Shown here: positions 53,644 through 62,723 of the stretch, in pieces
How positions within the stretch are numbered: position 1 is the first letter of the stretch
How the letters are laid out: the number at the start of each line of letters is the position of its first letter
DNA from: Flavobacteriaceae bacterium LYZ1037
GTDB lineage: Bacteria > Bacteroidota > Bacteroidia > Flavobacteriales > Flavobacteriaceae
Assembly (NCBI GenBank): GCA_003144015.1
Contig: QFWS01000001.1
Coordinates: 310,001 to 374,000, forward strand
Direction: 5' to 3'
Length of the DNA: 64,000 bases
Translations under genes and position numbers: made by a program
Notes under the pieces: model-generated
What the model was told of the DNA's origin: nothing
The model's input: only the letters and a program-made list of their open reading frames with translations
Databases searched by the model: none

Positions 53644-54852
53644 TTAGTTATTTGCACCAATATTTCCCTGCGCTACCAAGGTTCCTAAATCGGAAGCACT
53701 TAAATGCACGTTTATATAACCATCTACATTTAATATATCAGAATACCCAAATGAAGTTGTATCATCAAGTGCAGTAACGTTGGTAAGACTGATACCAGTA
53801 TCACCAATTACTGGATTAAAAGTAAACATGATGTCTCCTGGAGCGGTTGCAACACTTCCCATATGTATATGTGCTGGGTGCATTCCTGCTGGTGGAGTTC
53901 CAGTAAGTTCAATTTTTGCTAGTGCATCACCATTTGATCTTTCTGAAAAAGTGACTGTACCAGATATAGTTGGTACGTCTACAGCATTTAATGTATAAGA
54001 TTGCGTCATACCTGTTAATTCGTTCTGTCCTATGTCACCTTGAGCTACCAAAGTAACCAAATCTAAAGCACTTAAATGTACATTTACATAGCCATCGTAC
54101 GCTGTTAATTCGTCATAAGTAATTGGAACATCATTTGATGAATCTAAATCTCCAAAATCTAAAACGGATATATTATTGACACTCATTCCAGTGTCTCCAT
54201 TTACAGGATTAAATGTGTAGGCAATATCACCAGTTTCGGCAGCAGTATTCATGTGAATATGTGCAGGATGCATACCTCCAGCAGGTGTTCCGTCTAACTG
54301 TATTTTTGCCATCGTCTCACCATTAACACGTTCAGCAAACTCAACTGTTCCACTTATATTTGGATCGGACACCGAACCTAAAGCATAAATTTTGTTAGTT
54401 CCTGTCAATTCATTTTGACCTATATCACCTTGTGCAATTAGAGTTCCTAAATCAGTATCGCTTACATGCACATTTATATAGCCATCATAATCTAGTAGCT
54501 CTTCAAAAGTAAATGAAGTGGTTGAAATAGTACTAAAACCAGTATCGCCATCCACTGTTCCAAGGGTCAACGCTATATCTCCTCCTTCTGCAGCAGTATT
54601 TTTATGAATATGTGCAGGATGCACGCCTCCTGGCGATGTACCAGTTAATTGAAGCTCTATAGTAACAGAGTTATCGGTGTTTTTTATAAATTTCGCTGTT
54701 CCAGAAATAGTGGGGTCTGATACTGAGGTTAATGTATATGTTTTTACTTCATCGGGATTGATATATATTAACCCATCGTCGTCGTCATTACTGCAACTTG
54801 ATAGCGTTGCAATAGAGATTAATATTACTAAAGTTTTAAAAATGTTTTTCAT
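53644..54852 (-). CDS. Lipoprotein with three CHRD domains
   Basis: The 402-residue protein has a lipoprotein signal (LSSC, Cys at about 20) and an acidic DDDD linker. Three CHRD domains follow (about 35-150, 155-275, 280-400). Each has a HPAHIH signature (GGVHPAHIHKN, GGMHPAHIHMN, AGMHPAHIHMG) and ends in GYINVHxSxxDLxTLxAQGxIG. CHRD domains are beta-sandwich modules known from chordin and from many bacteria. The repeated His could bind metal (inference). It is monocistronic with its own terminator. Function is unknown. Confidence 0.88.
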   Translation of the reverse strand: MKNIFKTLVILISIATLSSCSNDDDDGLIYINPDEVKTYTLTSVSDPTISGTAKFIKNTDNSVTIELQLTGTSPGGVHPAHIHKNTAAEGGDIALTLGTVDGDTGFSTISTTSFTFEELLDYDGYINVHVSDTDLGTLIAQGDIGQNELTGTNKIYALGSVSDPNISGTVEFAERVNGETMAKIQLDGTPAGGMHPAHIHMNTAAETGDIAYTFNPVNGDTGMSVNNISVLDFGDLDSSNDVPITYDELTAYDGYVNVHLSALDLVTLVAQGDIGQNELTGMTQSYTLNAVDVPTISGTVTFSERSNGDALAKIELTGTPPAGMHPAHIHMGSVATAPGDIMFTFNPVIGDTGISLTNVTALDDTTSFGYSDILNVDGYINVHLSASDLGTLVAQGNIGANN

Positions 54853-55055
54853 AATGAATCTTTTTTTTGTTTAAATCAAAAATACCATAGTTGTATTACA
54901 ACTTTTTGCTTGAATGGTTTTTATATTAACTCAAAAGATTAATAAACTCATTTTTTAAAATTAAGTAAAAACAGAGGGTGTAGAGGTTAAATAATCAGAA
55001 GACCTGAAGTTTTTATTACTTAGTTGCCATCGAATTTAATTACCAATTAGTGTCA

Positions 55056-56585
55056 TTATTTTTTTCGTAGTTCAAACAGATCTTTTCGTCTGTCTTTTAA
55101 ATTTCTAACACTCCCAAATTGATTTAACTCACGAAGTAAATCGATGTCCACATCAGCAATTAAAATCATTTCTGTATTGGTAGTTGCTTCAGCTTTTATT
55201 CCGTTTGCAGGAAATGAAAAATCGCAAGGCGTAAAAACCATAGATTGCGCAAACTGAATGTCCATATTATGTACTTTTGGTAAATTCCCAACACTTCCTG
55301 CAATAGCAACATAGCATTCGTTTTCTATAGCTCTTGCTTGTGCACAATGTCTCACTCTTGAGTAGCCATTTTGGGTATCGGTAAGAAACGGAATGAATAA
55401 AATATCCATGCCTTCGTCTGCTAATAATCTGCTTAATTCTGGAAATTCAGAATCGTAACAAATTAAGATGCCTATTTTACCACAATCTGTATCAAATGCT
55501 TTTAATTGTGTGCCACCTTGCATGCCCCAAACTTTAGCTTCGTCTGGTGTAACATGAAGTTTTTCATATCGCTCCACAGAACCATCACGTTTACATAAAT
55601 AACCAGCATTGTAAAGTAAATCGTCTTTAATTTCTGGCATGCTACCAGTAATAATATTGATGTTGTAGGTAATGGCAAATTCAGAAAATTTTTGAACAAT
55701 TGATTCTGTGTGTTTTGCTAACTCTCTGATGGCTTCAGACTCAGATAAATGATTGTTTTCAGCCATTAAAGGCGCATTGAAAAATTCAGGAAATAATGCA
55801 AAATCCGAACGATAACCTGAAACAGCATCAATAAAATATTCAGCTTGTTGCATCAACTCTTCCAAATCTTTATACAACCGCATTTGCCACTGAATAAGTC
55901 CTAAACGAACAATTTTCTTTTTAGTAGCTGCTTTTTTGGTAGGTTTTTCGTAGTAAATATTATCCCATTCTAATAGTACTGCATATTCACCTGAAGCATT
56001 GTCGCCTTCTAAATAGCCTTTTAAAATTCTTACAGGGTGAAAATCGTTTGAGATTTGAAAGTTTAGTACAGGGTCGTGAATCTCTTTTCTCCTTACTTTG
56101 TCAATATATTCTTTTGGAGTCATCTCTTTAGAATATTTATGAAAGTTTGGGATTCTTCCACCAAAAGCAATACCTCTTAAATTTAATTTCTCGCATACTT
56201 CTTTTCTATAATCGTATAAACGTCTGCCTAAACGCAACCCACGAAATTCAGGCTTTATAAAGACATCAATACCATACAAGGCATCCCCTTTATCTGCATC
56301 GTGTGTGCTGAAGGTGTAATTTCCTGTAATGTCTTCGTAAGTATGTATATCGTCAATGCTATCGTAGTCCACAATAATAGAAAGTGCACAGCCAGCAATT
56401 TGATTGTTTATTTTAATTACAACTTGTCCTTCTGGAAATTTGTCTATTAGTGTTTTTATTTGATTTTCTCTCCAAAATAAATCTGGCATAGAACTATATG
56501 CCTGTTGCATAGCACCTTTTAATTCTTGATAATCATCTAAAGTAAGATATTGCAATTCAATATTTTCAATGTCCTGAGGTTTCAT
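55056..56585 (-). CDS. GNAT acetyltransferase - nitrilase (carbon-nitrogen hydrolase) fusion
   Basis: The 509-residue protein has an N-terminal GNAT domain (about 10-190; FIKPEFRGLRLGRRLYDYR binds acetyl-CoA). A C-terminal nitrilase domain spans about 225-500 with the triad Glu in FALFPEFF, Lys in RYEKLHVTP and Cys in GILICYDSEFPE. Nitrilase-family members hydrolyse amides or nitriles. The fusion is common in Bacteroidota but has no defined substrate. It may acetylate an amine and hydrolyse an amide of one metabolite (inference). It lies between CHRD and M14 genes, all on the minus strand but not tightly spaced. Confidence 0.88.
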   Translation of the reverse strand: MKPQDIENIELQYLTLDDYQELKGAMQQAYSSMPDLFWRENQIKTLIDKFPEGQVVIKINNQIAGCALSIIVDYDSIDDIHTYEDITGNYTFSTHDADKGDALYGIDVFIKPEFRGLRLGRRLYDYRKEVCEKLNLRGIAFGGRIPNFHKYSKEMTPKEYIDKVRRKEIHDPVLNFQISNDFHPVRILKGYLEGDNASGEYAVLLEWDNIYYEKPTKKAATKKKIVRLGLIQWQMRLYKDLEELMQQAEYFIDAVSGYRSDFALFPEFFNAPLMAENNHLSESEAIRELAKHTESIVQKFSEFAITYNINIITGSMPEIKDDLLYNAGYLCKRDGSVERYEKLHVTPDEAKVWGMQGGTQLKAFDTDCGKIGILICYDSEFPELSRLLADEGMDILFIPFLTDTQNGYSRVRHCAQARAIENECYVAIAGSVGNLPKVHNMDIQFAQSMVFTPCDFSFPANGIKAEATTNTEMILIADVDIDLLRELNQFGSVRNLKDRRKDLFELRKK

Positions 56586-56652
56586 ATAATATGAATAATT
56601 TTTTATGTAAATGTAATCGAATTTATAATTGAAAATTCAATATTATTTTGAA

Positions 56653-58386
56653 TTAATTTAATCTATAAACTGGATACTGAAGGTATGCTTTTTCTGCATG
56701 GTTAGAACGTTCATACAACCAATTTAGTTGTGCATACCAATTAGCTGAAAAGCTTGTATCGCTTTCTTTTTTCTTCTCAAATTCGGCTTTAAGTTTCGCG
56801 TCATTATCTAGCATGTTTTTGGCAGTATCTTCAAATACATAAGGTGAAAAACCTTCCTTTTGTTGTAAAATGGTATCGAAAAAATTCCAATTAAAAAAGG
56901 AGTCAGGAGCTTGTGGTTCTAAAGTTTCTAATAGATAGCGTTTAGCAATTTGATTTGTTTCTACATAATAATCGCCTTTTCTGAAAGTAACCTTTTCTTC
57001 TGAACCTTTTACAGTTGTGTTGAAATGTGGGTAATGACCTTCGTAAGCATTTTTTCTGGTATCAAATTCAGTTATTTTATAAGATGTTACGGTAAGTGTT
57101 GTATCTTTTTTAAAACGTTTTATTTGTACTTGATTTAGTTTGAGTAAATCTACAACATCATGCCAGCCTTGTGGAATCACATAAGCTTTCGGAATTTTAA
57201 TCTCAACACTAGGTTTAAAATAATTTAGATAATTAACTTCTTTAGTAAACGGTTTGTTACGATCGTATTTTAATCGTTGCATACCAGTTACATCACTAAG
57301 TACTATGTCTCCCTCAAAGCCTTTAAATTGTAAGGTTGTAAATTTTGTGTTATCGACCTCCCAATCTAAAACATACGTTTTTTTAGTTTGAAATTCTTGG
57401 AAAGCTTTTTTTCTTAATTCCGTAATTATGTCACCTTGTTCTTCAGTAATTTCTATCATGCTAATCATTAATTCATAGGTTCCTTCCACACGTTGTTTGT
57501 AAGGTTTAAGCATGTGTGTTTCTACCATCATTCCTAAAACATTCCATAAAGATGTATAACCTGTTGAGTACCTTGGATAATCCATAAACTGACTAAAGCC
57601 AACCTCTGGAACTTGGTTAAATACATTAACATAAGGTGTAATGTCCCAATCTTTGTTTGCTAATTTATCTTCTAAATTAGGCATCATTTCTTGATTTAAA
57701 TAATTGCCTAAAGAACCTCCTAATTTATTGTGTTGGGTAAATAAATGCGTTAAGGTATATTGATAATCTGCGCCATTACTAACATGATTATCAATAAAAA
57801 CATCTGGTTGTACTAAATGAAATATTTGAGCAAAGCTTTTGGCATTTTCTGTATCACTTTTTATAAAATCTCGATTCAAATCGTAATTTCTAGCATTGCC
57901 TCTAAAACCATATGCTTTTGGGCCATTTTGGTTGGCTCTTGTTCCTGTGTTTCTGTTTAAACTACCACCAATATTGTAAATAGGAATGGTTACTAATACA
58001 GTGTTTTCTGGTGTTTTAATTTTTTCTTGAGCTAAATCACGATACAACATCATAGTCGCGTCAATACCATCGCTTTCTCCTGGATGGATGCCATTATTAA
58101 TTAATAAAACACGTTTGTTTTTTCTTATTTCTGAAAAATAAAATTTTTTATCAGGATTGTAAATAACGATATGTAAGGGTTCTCCTGAATCTGTTTTGCC
58201 CATTTCTTGTATTGAAATTTCAGGGTAAGTGTTACTCAAATTTTTATAATAAGCAATGACTTCTTGATAAGATCCAGTTTCGGTTCCGCCACTTTTTTCG
58301 AAGGTTGTTTCAAATTGTAGAGGTGTTTGAGAAGATAAAAAATTGAAGCACAAACAAATAAGGAAAAAAGCAATAATTTTTTTCAT
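56653..58386 (-). CDS. M14 family zinc carboxypeptidase, exported
   Basis: The 577-residue protein has a signal peptide (ends FLSSQ, ~20) and the M14 catalytic domain (about 40-330). Zinc ligands are in HPGESDG (His101, Glu104) and DNHVSNG (His201), and the DLNRDF Asn-Arg binding site is at 169-174. The catalytic Glu is likely in GMMVETHML. The C-terminal ~250 residues are unassigned. It would trim C-terminal residues from peptides in the periplasm or outside. It lies divergently from the SulP gene, with 102 bp between them. Confidence 0.9.
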   Translation of the reverse strand: MKKIIAFFLICLCFNFLSSQTPLQFETTFEKSGGTETGSYQEVIAYYKNLSNTYPEISIQEMGKTDSGEPLHIVIYNPDKKFYFSEIRKNKRVLLINNGIHPGESDGIDATMMLYRDLAQEKIKTPENTVLVTIPIYNIGGSLNRNTGTRANQNGPKAYGFRGNARNYDLNRDFIKSDTENAKSFAQIFHLVQPDVFIDNHVSNGADYQYTLTHLFTQHNKLGGSLGNYLNQEMMPNLEDKLANKDWDITPYVNVFNQVPEVGFSQFMDYPRYSTGYTSLWNVLGMMVETHMLKPYKQRVEGTYELMISMIEITEEQGDIITELRKKAFQEFQTKKTYVLDWEVDNTKFTTLQFKGFEGDIVLSDVTGMQRLKYDRNKPFTKEVNYLNYFKPSVEIKIPKAYVIPQGWHDVVDLLKLNQVQIKRFKKDTTLTVTSYKITEFDTRKNAYEGHYPHFNTTVKGSEEKVTFRKGDYYVETNQIAKRYLLETLEPQAPDSFFNWNFFDTILQQKEGFSPYVFEDTAKNMLDNDAKLKAEFEKKKESDTSFSANWYAQLNWLYERSNHAEKAYLQYPVYRLN

Positions 58387-58434
58387 AAGTCAAGATTTAA
58401 AGTATAAAACTAATCAATTTAAAATAATATAACC

Positions 58435-58464
58435 TTGTGTTTAACCATATTAAGTCTATTTTTG
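58435..58464 (+). promoter_or_regulatory. Promoter of the SulP gene: TTG-N19-TATTTTTG
   Basis: TTG at 58435-58437 and TATTTTTG at 58457-58464 with a 19-nt spacer match the consensus. It lies 24 nt before the SulP start. Confidence 0.78.
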
Positions 58465-58488
58465 CACCTCCAAAAAAAACAGAAATAG

Positions 58489-60111
58489 ATGACTGAATTT
58501 ATAAGAAGACGTACTGTAAACGCTAAAAATGATATTTTATCTGGATTAACTGTAGCCTTGGCATTGGTTCCAGAAGCTGTTGCTTTTGCTTTTGTTGCTG
58601 GAGTAGATCCATTAGTAGGTTTGTATGCAGCTTTTATGGTTGGTTTAATTACATCTGTTTTTGGAGGACGACCTGGAATGATTAGTGGAGCTACTGGAGC
58701 TTTAGCAGTAGTTATGGTGAGTTTAGTTGCCGAAGGTAATGCCATGGGAGCTGCCGGAGAACAATTAGGGTTGTACTACCTTTTTGCTACTGTTATTTTA
58801 ATGGGAATGATACAAATGTTAGCTGGTGTTTTTAAGCTTGGAAAGTTTGTTAGATTGATTCCGCATCCAGTTATGATGGGTTTTGTAAATGGTTTAGCCA
58901 TTGTTATATTCTTATCACAATTGGGTATGTTTATGACTGTAGAAAATGGTCAGGAAACTTGGTTACAAGGAGCAAAATTATGGACGATGATTGGGCTTGT
59001 AGCTTTAACCATGGGTATTATGTTCGGATTACCAAAAATAACTAAAAAACTACCAGAAGCATTAATTGCCATTTTAGCAGTTTCAGCCATAGTAATTTTT
59101 GGAAATCTAGATGTAGCAACTGTAGGAAGCTTTATTCGTGAAGGTGGAGGAGAAGGATTAAAAGGAGGTTTACCGGTATTTCAAACAGATATTTTTAATA
59201 AAGTTCCATTAACTTGGGCTACTTTTAAATTTATTGCGCCTTACGCATTAATTCTTGCTGCCATTGGATTGATTGAATCTTTAATGACTTTAAATTTAAT
59301 TGATGAATTGACAGAAACCCGTGGAAATTCAAATCGTGAATGTCTAGCACAGGGTGGAGCTAATATTGTAACAGGTCTCTTTGGAGGTATGGGTGGATGT
59401 GCCATGATTGGGCAATCTATAATCAATATAAAAGGTGGAGGAAGAACAAGACTTTCTGGAATTGTGGCAGCCTTAGCTTTGTTAGGGTTTATCTTATTTG
59501 CTTCAGGTCTTATCGAGCAAGTGCCCATTGCTGCTTTAGTAGGTGTCATGTTTATGGTTGTTATTGGAACCTTTGCTTGGTCTAGTTTTAGAGTGGCAAG
59601 AAAAATACCAAAAACAGATTTATTCGTACTTATTTTAGTATCTGGTTTAACAGTCCTTTTCGATTTAGCTATTGCAGTAATAGCTGGTGTTATTGTTAGT
59701 GCCTTAGTGTTTGCATGGGAAAATGCCAGACGTATTCGTGCTAGAAAGCGCATTAAAGAAGATGGGACGAAAGTATATGAAATCTGGGGACCTTTATTTT
59801 TTGGTTCTATCCAGGCTTTTAACGATAAGTTTGATGCGAAAAATGATCCAGATAAGATTGTAATCGATTTTATAGAATCACGTGTGAGTGATCATTCAGC
59901 TTTAGAAGCTATATTTAATATTGTTGCAAAGTATGAAGCTGAAGGTAAGTCGATTAAGCTAAAGCATTTAAGTGAAGATTGCAAAGCTTTAATGTATAAG
60001 GCGAGTCCGAAATTTAGAGAAGTAATTGTTGAAGATATCGACGATCCAAGATATCATTTAGCTGCAAATCCTGAAGATTTTCCGAAGCCACTTTCTGAGT
60101 ATAAGTTGTAG
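58489..60111 (+). CDS. SulP family inorganic anion transporter with STAS domain
   Basis: The 540-residue protein has 10-12 transmembrane helices with SulP features: GLTVALALVPEAVAFAFVAGVDPL (start), FGGRPGMISGATGALAVV, and the helix following TRGNSNRECLAQGGANIVTGLFGGMGGC. A C-terminal STAS domain occupies about 425-530. Substrates could be sulfate, bicarbonate or another anion; the sequence does not decide. It is monocistronic with a strong promoter. Confidence 0.92.
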   Translation: MTEFIRRRTVNAKNDILSGLTVALALVPEAVAFAFVAGVDPLVGLYAAFMVGLITSVFGGRPGMISGATGALAVVMVSLVAEGNAMGAAGEQLGLYYLFATVILMGMIQMLAGVFKLGKFVRLIPHPVMMGFVNGLAIVIFLSQLGMFMTVENGQETWLQGAKLWTMIGLVALTMGIMFGLPKITKKLPEALIAILAVSAIVIFGNLDVATVGSFIREGGGEGLKGGLPVFQTDIFNKVPLTWATFKFIAPYALILAAIGLIESLMTLNLIDELTETRGNSNRECLAQGGANIVTGLFGGMGGCAMIGQSIINIKGGGRTRLSGIVAALALLGFILFASGLIEQVPIAALVGVMFMVVIGTFAWSSFRVARKIPKTDLFVLILVSGLTVLFDLAIAVIAGVIVSALVFAWENARRIRARKRIKEDGTKVYEIWGPLFFGSIQAFNDKFDAKNDPDKIVIDFIESRVSDHSALEAIFNIVAKYEAEGKSIKLKHLSEDCKALMYKASPKFREVIVEDIDDPRYHLAANPEDFPKPLSEYKL

Positions 60112-60135
60112 ATTTTTAGAAATATAATAAGCTTT

Positions 60136-60591
60136 TTATTCTGAAATAGACATATCAATTTTCCCAGGTATTTGAACTATAATACTATCCAAATCAAACT
60201 CAGTAAGAAGTTCAAAGGAATTGTCTTTGTCATCTTTTGGGATGAAATTAAACTCAAATTTTGATTCTTTATGATTTTCATAAAGTAATTCTCGAATTTC
60301 TTCATCTCCGTTTTTGGTTAATCGATAAACACTATATTCTGGAAATTTTTGAATTGAAGGAAATATAAAGGTGAACTTATTCGGTTTGTTTGGAATCAAG
60401 TTATTTTTGTTTGGTATTCCGATAAGTTCAGATGAGATAATTCTCATATAAATACTCTGATTTATAGAATCCCTAAGTTTTAAATTTATAGTTTCTAATT
60501 CTGATATTCGATTATTTAATTCCTCTATTTTTTTATTCTTACAAGAAGTCATCAAAATCAAAATCAAGATTATTGAAATAAATTTCTTCAT
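60136..60591 (-). CDS. Small lipoprotein with N-terminal coiled coil, function unknown
   Basis: The 151-residue protein has a lipoprotein signal (ILMTSC, Cys about 17), a heptad-like coiled coil (KIEELNNRISELETINLKLRDSI, given here as about residues 20-43) and a beta-rich C-terminal part. I recognise no family. It ends 13 bp before the coaD gene start region on the same strand (its start lies just past the coaD stop), so it may be translated with coaD. Confidence 0.65.
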   Translation of the reverse strand: MKKFISIILILILMTSCKNKKIEELNNRISELETINLKLRDSINQSIYMRIISSELIGIPNKNNLIPNKPNKFTFIFPSIQKFPEYSVYRLTKNGDEEIRELLYENHKESKFEFNFIPKDDKDNSFELLTEFDLDSIIVQIPGKIDMSISE

Positions 60592-60604
60592 AAATAAGTT
60601 TAAA

Positions 60605-61060
60605 TTATTTTACACGAACACTATCTGGAACCAAAACCGAATAATCACCTTTGTTTCTAATAACATCACGAACAATACTTGAACTGATGTAAGAAGTGCT
60701 TGCAGCTGTTAATAAAAAGATGGTTTCTATTTTAGAGAGCATTCTGTTGGTATGGGCAATGGCTTTTTCAAACTCGAAATCGGCTGGATTTCTTAATCCA
60801 CGTAGAATAAATTCGGCATCTATTTCTTTACAAAAATCGATAGTCATCCCTTTGTAAGTCACCACTTTTACTTTAGGTTCCTCTTTAAAAGCCTCTTCAA
60901 TAAATTTTTTGCGTTCTTCAAGGGTAAACATGTAGTTTTTATCAGCATTGATACCAATAGCGATTACAACTTCATCAAAAAGTTGAACGCCACGTTTTAT
61001 AATATCATAATGACCTAAAGTTAATGGATCGAAAGACCCTGGAAATAGTGCTCGTTTCAT
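60605..61060 (-). CDS. coaD: Phosphopantetheine adenylyltransferase
   Basis: The 151-residue enzyme has the nucleotidyltransferase motifs ALFPGSFDPLTLGHYDII (T/HxGH, about 4-21), RGLRNPADFEFE (about 88-99) and the C-terminal SYISSSIVRDV. It makes dephospho-CoA from 4'-phosphopantetheine and ATP, the penultimate CoA step. It lies 18 bp after ddl and 13 bp before the small lipoprotein gene. The length is standard. Confidence 0.96.
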   Translation of the reverse strand: MKRALFPGSFDPLTLGHYDIIKRGVQLFDEVVIAIGINADKNYMFTLEERKKFIEEAFKEEPKVKVVTYKGMTIDFCKEIDAEFILRGLRNPADFEFEKAIAHTNRMLSKIETIFLLTAASTSYISSSIVRDVIRNKGDYSVLVPDSVRVK

Positions 61061-61078
61061 ATTATAAAATTATAACTT

Positions 61079-62053
61079 TTAATTTAAAGCCTCTTCAATT
61101 GCATTTTCAAATAATTCAGACAAACTAATTCCTGCTGCTGCAGCTTGTTGAGGTAAGATACTTGCTTTGGTTAATCCGGGAACCGTGTTCACTTCTAATA
61201 AATATGGTTCACCATCTTTAAAAATATATTCGCTTCTGCTAAAGCCTGTCATTTTTAAAATATCATAAACTTGTTTGGCTACTTTGCTCACTTTTTCAGC
61301 CATGTCTTCACTAATTCTAGCTGGTGTAATTTCTTTAGATTCTCCTAAATATTTTGCTTTATAATCGAAGAAGTCATTATCACTAACAATTTCTGTTATA
61401 GGTAAGACAATGGTTTCACCTTTATATTTAATCACACCTACAGATACTTCGACACCATCTAAATAAGATTCAATTATAATTTCATCATCTTCTTTAAAGG
61501 CCACTTCAATAGCAGACTGCATGTCTTCAACCTTATATACTTTTGTAATTCCAAAGCTGCTACCAGCCTTATTAGCCTTCACAAAACAAGGTAAACCAAC
61601 TTTTTTAATAATGGCATTGGCATCTATAGCATCGCCAAGATTGATATAAAAACTTTCAGCCGTTTTTATGCCGTATGGTTTTAAAACACTTAAGCAATCA
61701 CGTTTATTAAAAGTTAGTGCAGCCTGATACATGTCGCAACTGGTTTGAGGAATGTTCAAAAGCTTAAAATAAGCTTGCATAAACCCATCTTCACCTGGAG
61801 ATCCATGAATGGCGTTAAAAACACAATGGAAAGAAATTTTGTTATTATTGATTGAAATAGAAAAATCGTTTTTATCTACTGGAAACTCTGTATCTTCATC
61901 ATCAACATAAACCCATTTGTTTTTAAAAATATGAATTCTGTAAGCAGTATATTTGTCGTCGTTAAGTGTTTGGTAGACAACGTTTCCACTCTTTAATGAG
62001 ATCTCGTATTCGCTGGAGAAACCTCCCATGATAATGGCAATATTTTTTTTCAT
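61079..62053 (-). CDS. ddl: D-alanine--D-alanine ligase
   Basis: The 324-residue ATP-grasp enzyme has the Ddl motifs IIMGGFSSEYEISLKSG (start), IHGSPGEDG (about 84-92) and LLEVNTVPGLTKASILPQQ (about 288-306). It joins two D-Ala for peptidoglycan precursor synthesis. It is the first gene of ddl-coaD-lipoprotein and is divergent from the PASTA gene, with 104 bp between. A short inverted repeat sits in that gap. Confidence 0.95.
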   Translation of the reverse strand: MKKNIAIIMGGFSSEYEISLKSGNVVYQTLNDDKYTAYRIHIFKNKWVYVDDEDTEFPVDKNDFSISINNNKISFHCVFNAIHGSPGEDGFMQAYFKLLNIPQTSCDMYQAALTFNKRDCLSVLKPYGIKTAESFYINLGDAIDANAIIKKVGLPCFVKANKAGSSFGITKVYKVEDMQSAIEVAFKEDDEIIIESYLDGVEVSVGVIKYKGETIVLPITEIVSDNDFFDYKAKYLGESKEITPARISEDMAEKVSKVAKQVYDILKMTGFSRSEYIFKDGEPYLLEVNTVPGLTKASILPQQAAAAGISLSELFENAIEEALN

Positions 62054-62112
62054 ATAAATAAGAAACGATGGAAAAAACCGTTAAGCTAAAATATCACATT
62101 AAAAGCAAAAGA

Positions 62113-62130
62113 AAAAACAGTTCTGTTTTT
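62113..62130. promoter_or_regulatory. Inverted repeat AAAAACAG-TT-CTGTTTTT between ddl and PASTA
   Basis: Two 8-bp arms are separated by TT. It overlaps the -33 region of the PASTA promoter, whose -7 is TATCTTTG at 62132-62139. It may be an operator; no regulator is known. Confidence 0.35.
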
Positions 62131-62131
62131 A

Positions 62132-62139
62132 TATCTTTG
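62132..62139 (+). promoter_or_regulatory. -7 element of the PASTA-rluA promoter
   Basis: TATCTTTG matches TAnnTTTG and lies 19 nt before the PASTA start. No clear -33 TTG is seen; an inverted repeat occupies that region. Confidence 0.5.
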
Positions 62140-62157
62140 TTGCACAAATAAATTTAA

Positions 62158-62721
62158 ATGAGCTTCTTAAACTTTATAAAAAGTAAAACGTTTTTAAAAC
62201 AAATAGTATTGGCTGTTGTAGCTATATTCGTGTTGAGTTTTATCATGCTAAAATGGTTAAAAATAACGACCAATCATGGTGAGTTTGAAACGGTTCCAGA
62301 GTTAAAAGGGAAATCAATTCAAGTAGCAGATATAGAATTGAAAGAAAATCGTTTAGTTATGGAAATATTAGATTCGTCTAATTACAATCCGGAATACCCA
62401 AAGTTTTCTGTGATTGAACAAGATCCAATTGCAGGCGAGAAAGTAAAAGAAAATCGCAAAATTTATTTAACTCTTAATCCTTCTGGTTATAGAAAAGTCT
62501 TGGTTCCAGATTTAAAAGAACGTACGTTTAGACAAGCAAAACCAACCTTGGAAGCTTTAGGGTTTAAAATAGGGAAACTGACGTATATAGATAATATTGC
62601 AAAAGATATGGTCTTAGATATGAGTTTTAATGGAGAGAAAATTAAACCAGGAGATATGCTCCCAAAAACTTCTAAAATCGATTTGATTTTAGGTAATGGC
62701 ACCAGACCAACTTCTGAATAG
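62158..62721 (+). CDS. PASTA domain membrane protein
   Basis: The 187-residue protein has one N-terminal transmembrane helix (about 12-32) and two PASTA domains (about 40-105 and 112-185; pattern VPELKGKS..AD..L and VPDLKERTFRQAKPTLEALGF). Isolated PASTA proteins without a kinase are common in Bacteroidota and bind peptidoglycan or muropeptides. It lies 2 bp before the RluA gene, so both are probably translated from one mRNA. Confidence 0.88.
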   Translation: MSFLNFIKSKTFLKQIVLAVVAIFVLSFIMLKWLKITTNHGEFETVPELKGKSIQVADIELKENRLVMEILDSSNYNPEYPKFSVIEQDPIAGEKVKENRKIYLTLNPSGYRKVLVPDLKERTFRQAKPTLEALGFKIGKLTYIDNIAKDMVLDMSFNGEKIKPGDMLPKTSKIDLILGNGTRPTSE

Positions 62722-62723
62722 AT

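Noticed and set aside
58419-58745. 108-codon minus-strand ORF over the SulP start
   Set aside because: It is antisense of a conserved transporter N-terminus and covers its promoter; the Ala/Thr/Lys-rich product has no known pattern.
59241-59753. 170-codon minus-strand ORF opposite the SulP gene
   Set aside because: The Lys/Pro/Ile-rich translation is the antisense of transmembrane helices; there is no domain and no promoter.
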